Origin: Sequoia sempervirens
Lineage: Eukaryota; Streptophyta; Pinopsida; Cupressales; Cupressaceae
Length of the DNA stretch: 64,000 nucleotides
Direction of reading: 5' to 3'
NCBI GenBank assembly: GCA_007258455.2
Contig: VDFB02270651.1
Location: 486,759,151 to 486,823,150, forward strand
In this document: positions 57,656-64,000 of the stretch, piece after piece
Layout: every line of letters begins with the position of its first letter
Position numbering within the stretch: the stretch's first letter is position 1
Translations under genes and position numbers: made by a program
Notes under the pieces: generated by a model
The model's input: the letters and a program-made list of their open reading frames with translations, nothing else
Database searches by the model: none
Told to the model about the DNA's origin: nothing

Positions 57656-58761
57656 CTAGTGTTCATATTGATAGGCTTCAGTGACATTTTTGGGTTCAAT
57701 CTTGGAAATCAAACAATATTCTTTTACAATTTTTCTTCTAGTTTGCACTCCTTTACTCTTGTCTCCTATGATTTGACTTTCAGAATGATTCAGGTTTACA
57801 TACCTTGGAGTTTTGGGAAATTCTTGAACTTCTGACTCTTCTGATCTTTCTTGTACATTTGCACTTGTTTGTGTCTCCTGACTGACTTGATTTACTAGAA
57901 CAAATTTAGGTTGCTTCACCAAAACATATGGAATAATCTGAAGTAGATTATGTGTCTGAGTATTCTTCCATTGGCTTGTAATGTCCTCGTTTGAATCATG
58001 AATATAATGTTTGGATGGTTTGATAGAGTTCTCATCAACTCTGACATTTTCACTTTCAACCATCTTTCTTAGTCTTTTGTTATAGCATCGGTAGGCATTT
58101 ATTTTAGTGGAGTAACCTATGAAGATTCCTTCATTACCTCTTGCATCAAATTTTCCTATATCATCATCTCTCCTAATATAACACTTGCTTCCAAAGATAT
58201 TAAAGTACTTAATAGTAGGCTTGTAAACAAACCATAAATCATAAGGAGTCTTACTAGAATTACCATTAACATTTACCTGATTCAAAGTATACACAATAGT
58301 GCTTATGATTTCACTCAAGTACATATGAGATATATTTCCTTCCTTCATCATTATTCTGGAAGCATCCATAATTGTTCTATTCTTTCTCTCTGCAACTCCA
58401 GTCTCTTGAGGGGTTTGGGAAGAAGATAACTGTCTTTTAATACCATGCTCTCACAATAAGAGTTGAACTCCTTGGAAATAAATTCACCACCTTTGTCAGA
58501 TATCAGGCACTTGATTTTTAGACCTTTCTCATTTTCTGCCATAGCCTTGAAACTTTTGAACTTCTCCAATGCTTCACATTTTTCTCTTAAAAAGGAAACC
58601 CAAATCATTCTAGAGTAATCATAAATAACCAACATAAAATACCTTTCTCCATGAATACTTCTGACTTTGGAGGGACCACAAAGGTTAGTATGTAGCAGCT
58701 CCAACAAATTATTTGAATGAAATTGTTTGCTCCAAAAAGAGACTCTAGTTTGTTTACCCAT
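57656..58761 (-). pseudogene. Integrase core and tail (element D)
   Basis: Frame 58,761-58,351 begins after the zinc region: LLELLHTNLCGPSKVRSIHG (Asn where catalytic Asp is expected), YFMLVIYDYSRMIWVSFLRE, KCLISDKGGEFISKEFNSYC (second Asp kept). A frameshift near 58,440 breaks the area of the third acid. Frame 58,369-57,656 carries the end: SKTPYDLWFVYKPTIKYFNI, FGSKCYIRRDD, EGIFIGYSTKINAYRCYNKR, then a Ser/Glu-rich linker toward RT. Broken, but only mildly. Confidence 0.88.
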
Positions 58762-59046
58762 CTAACATTCCTTGTAGATTATATTAGCAAGCCTCACTAA
58801 CTTAGGAAAATCTCTTATTGCTTGAGTAGAAATTATCTTGATAATGTTGTTAAAGTTTAAATGACACAACCTTCTATGCCACAACCAAATCTCATCTACT
58901 TGAGCAATTAAACAAATTCCATTAGCAATATTTACATGAAAAATATTACCTTTTGTTTGTTTTCTTTTTGCAATCATATCCCTAAAACTTCCATGTTTAT
59001 TGCATCTTCCATCTTTGAACTAAAGATCATATCCCTTGTGAACCAT
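58762..59046 (-). pseudogene. Integrase zinc-binding part (element D)
   Basis: Frame 58,977-58,762 reads GNIFHVNIANGICLIAQ, DEIWLWHRRLCHLNFNNIIK, with the His-His pair of the copia pre-integrase domain. The Cys pair is represented by the last part, NIIYKEC. A stop separates it from the core. Confidence 0.8.
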
Positions 59047-60032
59047 CTATCCAACACTCAACAAGTTGTACTTTAGGCCTTCAACATAGAAAACATCATC
59101 AATCACTACTTCTTCAGCAAAGTAGCATCTCTTTTGGAATCTAGACTTCTTACGCTTAGATATAGGAACTGTTTGAAAACATGTTGATGCAAAATGACCT
59201 ATTTTACTGGATGAAAAAAATTTAATAGGAAATACATCTTCATACTTACCTTTTCCTCTGCCTTCTTGCTTAGAAATCAGTGCTTCTAGTTCTTCTACCT
59301 CTCTTTCTTTATCTTCAAGTTGTTTCAGTTCTTCATCATACTTGGATATATTTCTCAAACTCTCTCCCAGATTATATATTTCTTGTTACTTCTAGATATA
59401 GTGGCCTTGAATGCAGATTTAGTCTTTGGTGTAGATTCACTAAATTCACTTATTTCAAAAGAAACAAGCTTCCTGATCAAAATGTCTCTTGTTATCTTGT
59501 TTATTGATTTGAACTCTTCAATAGCATGAATCTTCATCTTGTAGGAGGGAGAAAAGGATCTGAGTACTTTAGCCACAATTTCATCCTCATCCATAAAACC
59601 ACTAACACCTTTAATTCCCATTACTATTTCATTTACTCTTTGCATAAAAGAAGTGATATTTTAATCTTCGTCCATCTTCAAATTCTCATACTTTCCTTTC
59701 AAGCTCTACAACCTAGCCATCTTCACTTGTGCATATCCTTCATACAAAGTTTCTAGTTTCATCGAAATCTCATGAGTTGTCTCTAGATCCAACACATTAG
59801 CCATCTCTGAATCTATCAGAGCACTCACCAAAGCTTCAATAGCCCTAACATTATTTTCAACATCTTTGATCTCATCAGTAGTGGAGGGACCATTCTGAGG
59901 AATAGTATATGGATCTCTTGTAATCTTCCAGAAAGCTTCACCAATACACTTTAAGTGACATTGCATCTTGAATTTCCACATTGAATAGTTAGTGGCATCA
60001 AATCTAGGACTGTCCTTGAATGTTGTTGCCAT
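59047..60032 (-). pseudogene. Gag and protease remnant (element D)
   Basis: Starts MATTFKDSPRFDATNYSMWK at 60,032, the start of copia Gag, with MQCHLKCIGEAFWKIT and ALIDSEMANVLDLETTHEIS. Continues at 59,645-59,355 with VNEIVMGIKGVSGFMDEDEI and SYKMKIHAIEEFKSINKITR. Frame 59,358-59,047 contains a knuckle remnant, FFSSSKIGHFASTCF, with its first two Cys lost, and then jumps to VFYVEGLKYNLLSVG, the end of protease; the DSG active site is missing. Only short breaks occur in the first part. Confidence 0.88.
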
Positions 60033-60070
60033 CTTAGATCACCTCAAGCTTTTAGACTTCTTCAGAGGAA

Positions 60071-60085
60071 CCTGCTCTAATACCA
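60071..60085 (-). promoter_or_regulatory. Primer binding site for initiator tRNA-Met (element D)
   Basis: TGGTATTAGAGCAGG on the minus strand, two bases after the 5' LTR; one transition from the usual TGGTATCAGAGC start seen in plant copia elements. Confidence 0.9.
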
Positions 60086-60087
60086 AT

Positions 60088-60453
60088 TGTTGGAAAAATA
60101 GGGACACATAACTAAGATTACCAAAATAACACAATCTTCATTCAGAAACAATGATAGAGACCACAAAACACTGTTAGACCACAACACACTCAAAACTTCA
60201 CATGGACTTCTTAAACTTCTAGTAGATGGTCTAGAAACATTCAATAATAAACCCTTTAATCCATAATAGCTAATCATCAACGTACAAAAAAAAACACCTT
60301 CATGACCTGCACAGCTCCAGTGGGAACCCATAACACTTCCTTTTACAATTTTCTCAATATCCTCAACATATACAACCTCTAATACACCAAATGCTAATAG
60401 TGTTGACATCAATGACAACCACATATCAACAAGCATATCCATAATATCTGACA
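60088..60453 (-). mobile_element. 5' LTR of element D
   Basis: 366 bp; minus strand TGTCAGATATTATGG to TTTCCAACA. More diverged from its partner than B's LTRs are from each other. Confidence 0.9.
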
Positions 60454-61053
60454 GAAAATGCTAGATATTGAATGAAAGTGAGCTTGAAGACCTATAAAAA
60501 CACTTGAATGCTACTCCAAGACTTCAACTTTGCTTTCTTTTGAAACTTGAATGATCTTGTGAAAGATTGCTTAAAGACTCTTGATGCTTGTCTCTTGAAA
60601 ATGCTTTCTTATCTTGCCTAGTTATGAAGTAATGACCTAAAAACTTGCTTATATAGGCATTAGCACCCAATTTATTATTATTTAGATCTCGAAGGCTGAC
60701 ATCCATAAAAAAATTGAATTAAAAAGGTGATTTTCTTGCTTAAATTTGAAAAAAATCCCAAATGGGACTCATTTGGCCAAGGTGGTGAATGGGTCCCACC
60801 TAGGGGGACTCATTCGCCCAAGATGGCGAATGGGTCCCACCTAGCATGTTGAGGTGGGTTTTTGGGATATTCAGTGTTTTAAGTGATTTTATCATGTTTT
60901 TAGGTGAAATAAGCCTTGAGATCTGAAATAATGGGTCTTAGGGGCCTATTAATGATGATTTTAAATGGTAATTAATGCAAAGGGTGCCCAAATAGGTACA
61001 AATTAAGTGTGAAATTGCATCAAATTCAAGAGTGTACAATTTTCTACACTACA

Positions 61054-61189
61054 CTGGCTAAGGACTCTCACTACTTGGGAAATGTCTAGCCTCGTAAAGA
61101 CCACGGCATACACTAATTTTCCAACATCACTCGCATAAGGAACTCTAGTCATGTCCTCCATCTTAGTAGGAGATTTTGGACAATCCTTC
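61054..61189 (-). pseudogene. Copia RT fragment (element H, right part)
   Basis: Minus strand reads DCPKSPTKMEDMTRVPYASD, then VGKLVYAVVFTRLDISQVVR and VLS, the copia RT region just before the thumb. The next residues of the family lie at 18,208 across element E. The fragment is truncated at 61,189 by the LTR of F. Confidence 0.82.
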
Positions 61190-62815
61190 TATGACATAGA
61201 AAATTGGAACCTCTTGAAAAAATAGACAGTTTCATGCCTAATTACACCTACTTTTGAGTACCGATGCATCATTTATCCTTCAAAACAACATTTATAGGCC
61301 CCTAAGACCCATTATTTTTTATCTAGAGGCTCATTTCACTTGAGAAATCACTTAAATCCTGACAAACAACATTCAATTGATCCATATCTCAAAAACCCAC
61401 CTTCAAAAACCATTGGTGGGACCCATTAACCACCTTGGGTGAATGAGTCCCCTCTGGTGGGACCCATTCACCAAGGGTGGCGAATGAGTCCCTTTTGAGG
61501 GAAATTTCAATTTTGAGCAGGAATTCAATTAATTTATCTTAATTGTTTGGTGAATGTCAGCCTCTTAGGTATAAATAATGGGAAAATTAGCTGTTCTTTC
61601 TTATAAATAGTAATTTAAATTCATTTTACACATATTTTAGTCATTTTACAAAAGAAATTTCTAAATTCAAGTCTTATACAACAATTTTAATTAGCAAAGT
61701 TGAAGTTTTAGGGCAGCAAACTAGGGGTTTTGTAGGTCTTGAAGCTCACTTTTTGGATCAAAGTTCAACATTGAAAAGAGTTGATGATGAATGCCTATGG
61801 TGAACCATGGAGAAATCTAGGTTGAGGAGATGCAACTAGCCATCAAATCACACCTAAAATCTTGTTTTCAAAGTTATTCTATCTTCCATTTCTTCTTTAT
61901 CTTCAGATTAAGGTTTACATTTCATTTACATTCCATTTGCATGTCATTTTGTCTCCATTTGTGATGTTTTGTGATATTTCTATGGTTGAGATCTTGTATC
62001 ATTCAAATCACATTTTCATTTCTTATTCTTGCATAATAGAATAGGGTTTTTGACATACTTCAAACTTTCGTAGTCTTTAACACATCTATGACTAGGGTTT
62101 TATGCATATTTTTCTCCATTCAAGGTTTAATTACCCAACTAGGTTGTTTGACCAAGAAAAACCCCCCATTAGAAAAATAATTATTAAGTTGTTTTGTAGG
62201 AATTTTCTAAGATTCAAATTTGGGTTTTCATCATAAAGTGTTGGACAGGTGTCAAGGTGTTGAACAAAAACTTGAAATTACAAAAAATTGAAAGTGGAAT
62301 GATTTTCCATGCATGGAAAATGAGTCCCTCTTGAGGTGCCATTTTGAGTCAAATACAGATCTAGACACCTAGTTAGTAGAAAATAGTTTTTGTGTAGAAA
62401 AATCTTGACCTAGGACTGATTCACCCAAGGTGGCAAATGAGTCCCAGTAAGCTCAAAATTAGATTTGTCAGATTTCCAAATTGCTTTCTAGTCCTCTTCA
62501 AATTATCAACTGCACACATTCTGAGATTTGGCTTTATATTTGGTTTAATTTGCATTTTCATTCATCATTTTAAGCTTTTTGCAAACATCATTGTGTTTGC
62601 AAACATTGCATATTTCTTAGTTTTTGCTTTCAAAATTATTCAATTACTTAGCTTAGTTACATTTAATCATCACATTTATCCTTAATAACATCATACACAT
62701 CTTAATTTGAGTGAACCACATTGATTTTTCGTGAGGTTTATCTCTCCTTTTAGGTGAAACATCCTAAGAGTGAAAGAGTAGCCTATAAGTCTCACACCCA
62801 AAACTCTATGGTTCA
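61190..62815 (+). mobile_element. 5' LTR of element F
   Basis: 1,626 bp, close to E (about 1.6 kb) and G (1.61 kb). It ends CTCTATGGTTCA before TTTTGGTGAAC. A TATA box region GGTATAAATAATG is at 61,568-61,580. It contains a tandem pair of palindrome modules (61,418-61,451; 61,459-61,492) and two more (62,294-62,327; 62,412-62,445). Confidence 0.82.
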
Positions 62816-63238
62816 TTTTGGTGAACTTGCATATTAAGCATCATATCATTCTGATTTGCATTTATATTTGCATCCTAGGACTTAATTGTATTTTCTTTTG
62901 CATCCTAGGGCTTCTTAACGTTGCATTAGTGAAAGTATCATTTAGAGTTCATTATTGCATCTTATGTCATTACTTCATTTCAAAAAAAATAATTATCAGT
63001 GTCTATCTACATTGTACAGACCTGAAAACATTCAGAAAAGTAAAAAAATTCAGAATAAACCTAAAAATACCTCCCTTGGGACTCATTCACCACCTTGGGA
63101 AAATCAGTGCCATTGTAATTTTCAAATCAGAGTTTCCATAATTTAGTTTATTGCTTTTCACATTTTTGTTTCCTATAGTTTTTTTTTGTCATAGTTTAGT
63201 TATTTTATGTTTTATTAGCATAAGCATCATTTTATTTC
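62816..63238 (+). other. Primer region and leader of element F
   Basis: TTTTGGTGAACTTGC follows the LTR. A palindrome module is at 63,078-63,111. No gene before the ATG at 63,239. Confidence 0.65.
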
Positions 63239-64000
63239 ATGGCATTTATGGATAGTCTTAGATTTTTACAACTTTCCTTTTTAGTATTCATTCCTAGTTC
63301 TTTTAGATCAGATTCATCAATACATAAAAACACAAAAACTGAAACATCAAAACAATCTTTCAAACAAATGATTCAAATTAGAAACACCATCTCATCCAAG
63401 CCCCTTAATAGTGATGATGTAGATAAGTTAGATGAAGCTTTTCAAGACTTCCTCTCACTCACTTCATCCTCTAACTCTTGGAATGAGAAACCTAAACCAC
63501 TTAATGATAACATATCCCTCAAACATTTTGGTTGTGATGAATTTGACTTGTTAGATGAAGCCCTTTAGTACTTCATCTTGCATAAGTCATCCACTAAGGT
63601 TTGTTTTCACAAACCCACAATAACAAATGTTAACACCTTTGATGTTGAAAAACATAAACCGATTGATGATAACTTACCCCTTAAACCTTATAGTCATGAT
63701 GACTTGGACTTGTTAGATGACTCCCTTTAGGACTTCATCTCACTCAAATCATCCACTAAGATTCATTGTGAGAAATCTAAAACTAAGGATGATAATGTGA
63801 CTCAACATCAACTCATTCTTAACCCACCCTCACATAAACTTCATCCTTCCACTAAACCTGAGTACACTCTTTGCCTACCTAAAACCAATGTGTTGCAGTA
63901 ATCAAATAATGTTACTGTTGCTCATACATATAATAACCCAAAAAATCTGCAACTACCACAACCTACCCCACCCTCTCTACCTTTACCCAATCCACCGAGT
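63239..64000 (+). pseudogene. Gag-region N-terminal ORF with three LDEA-type acidic repeats (element F)
   Basis: Begins MAFMDSLRFLQLSFLVF and has a Ser/Thr/Lys-rich lead. Then three diverged repeats of 38-50 residues: PLNSDDVDKLDEAFQDFLSL (about 63,400), HFGCDEFDLLDEAL-stop-YF (about 63,530), PYSHDDLDLLDDSL-stop-DF (about 63,690). Both stops are TAG at the place where the first repeat has Gln (CAG). After them, LILNPPSHKLHPSTKPEYTL and the Pro/Gln-rich QLPQPTPPSLPLPNPP match E's ORF, which has a single repeat. The family is unknown to me. The reading frame leaves the window. Confidence 0.7.

Larger units (their letters stand above)
56268..60458 (-). mobile_element. Element D: compact Ty1/copia retrotransposon with deleted RT core
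   Basis: Body 56,273-60,453 (4.18 kb) on the minus strand, flanked by GGAAA (56,268-56,272) and GAAAA (60,454-60,458); the undisturbed site in the other LTR of E reads TTGAAAATG. Order: 5' LTR, primer site, Gag, remains of protease, integrase, RNase H, polypurine tract, 3' LTR. Integrase before RNase H is the copia order. The element is shorter than usual because most of RT and of protease are missing. Confidence 0.92.
55249..61053 (-). mobile_element. 5' LTR of element E, split by copia element D
   Basis: Two parts, 55,249-56,272 and 60,454-61,053 (the TSD copy at 60,454-60,458 is shared), align continuously with the 3' LTR at 18,209-19,778. It begins TGTAGTGTAGAAAATTG on the minus strand at 61,053. 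The TATA string TTGCTTATATAGGCA is at 60,645-60,659. It has four palindrome modules, including a tandem pair at 60,764-60,797 and 60,805-60,838 that is mostly missing in the 3' LTR. Confidence 0.9.
18204..61058 (-). mobile_element. Element E: Tat-lineage Ty3/gypsy retrotransposon carrying nested insertions
   Basis: E lies on the minus strand from LTR edge 18,209 to LTR edge 61,053. Its LTRs (18,209-19,778; 55,249-56,272 joined to 60,454-61,053) align along their length. The flanks CCAGT (18,204-18,208) and CTGGC (61,054-61,058) differ only by transitions, as expected if the target duplication held methylated cytosines. Internal order on the minus strand: gag N-terminal ORF, protease, G-patch, RT, two RNase H domains, integrase, then the antisense PMD gene. 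G (with B inside), D and a solo LTR were inserted later. Without them E would be about 12-13 kb. Confidence 0.88.
61190..64000 (+). mobile_element. Element F: Tat-related retrotransposon, 5' part, continuing past the window
   Basis: Has a 5' LTR (61,190-62,815), primer region and the start of a gag-type ORF. The LTR aligns with that of E from its first bases (TATGACATAGAAAATTG against TGTAGTGTAGAAAATTG), and the ORF matches E's 54,657-54,202. It lies within H copia RT on the opposite strand to E. The rest is out of the window, so nothing can be said on pol. Confidence 0.82.

Noticed and set aside
18577..63111. Reading the 34-bp palindromes as loxP-like recombination sites
   Set aside because: Length coincides but no recombinase is present and arms and centre vary between copies; regulatory or RNA-hairpin roles are simpler.
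1..64000. Bacterial-style operons, ribosome binding sites, tRNA or rRNA genes
   Set aside because: None seen; all tRNA-like matches are short primer binding sites next to LTRs.

Overview
This is a stretch of a large, repeat-filled plant nuclear genome. Every coding trace I can assign belongs to an LTR retrotransposon; I see no intact cellular gene, tRNA, rRNA or CRISPR array. The pol genes carry plant Ty3/gypsy Tat-lineage hallmarks (a second, archaeal-type RNase H after the ordinary one; a G-patch between protease and reverse transcriptase), and there are Ty1/copia relics. The depth of nesting and the decay (many stops from CAA/CAG to TAA/TAG) suit a slowly purged genome such as a gymnosperm, but nothing here fixes the species.

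Left block (1-12,446): a short minus-strand Tat leader (21-bp minisatellite, tRNA-Lys-type primer site) meets head-on a plus-strand Tat element (element A). A reads protease, G-patch, RT, RNase H, archaeal-type RNase H and integrase, then an antisense plant mobile domain (PMD) ORF, polypurine tract and 3' LTR. A solo LTR (2,144-3,291) sits between its G-patch region and RT. 12,447-16,530 holds no gene but a probable LTR.

Main block (16,531-64,000): one nested stack. A copia relic H (LTR 16,531-17,570, RNase H to 18,208, RT resuming at 61,054-61,189, minus strand) was split by Tat element E (18,209-61,053, minus; LTRs 18,209-19,778 and 55,249-61,053). E was entered by G (22,915-48,580, plus; a gag-only element), by a 558-bp solo LTR (49,464-50,021, in E's integrase) and by a small copia element D (56,273-60,453, minus, in E's 5' LTR). 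G was entered by B (27,038-45,936, minus; an 18.9-kb Tat element with paired 1.28-kb LTRs). A third Tat relative, F (61,190 to the window end, plus), entered the right half of H. Most junctions carry exact or one-mismatch 5-bp target duplications.

How the parts relate: A, B and E each carry, between integrase and 3' LTR and on the opposite strand, a PMD-type ORF that looks intron-containing in E. G supplies only gag-type sequence, E lacks a recognisable gag core, and both share a primer-site sequence with F, suggesting partners that once complemented each other. The most unusual unexplained signal is a recurrent 34-bp imperfect palindrome (14-bp arms, 6-bp centre) scattered at least ten times through the LTRs and leaders of E and F.
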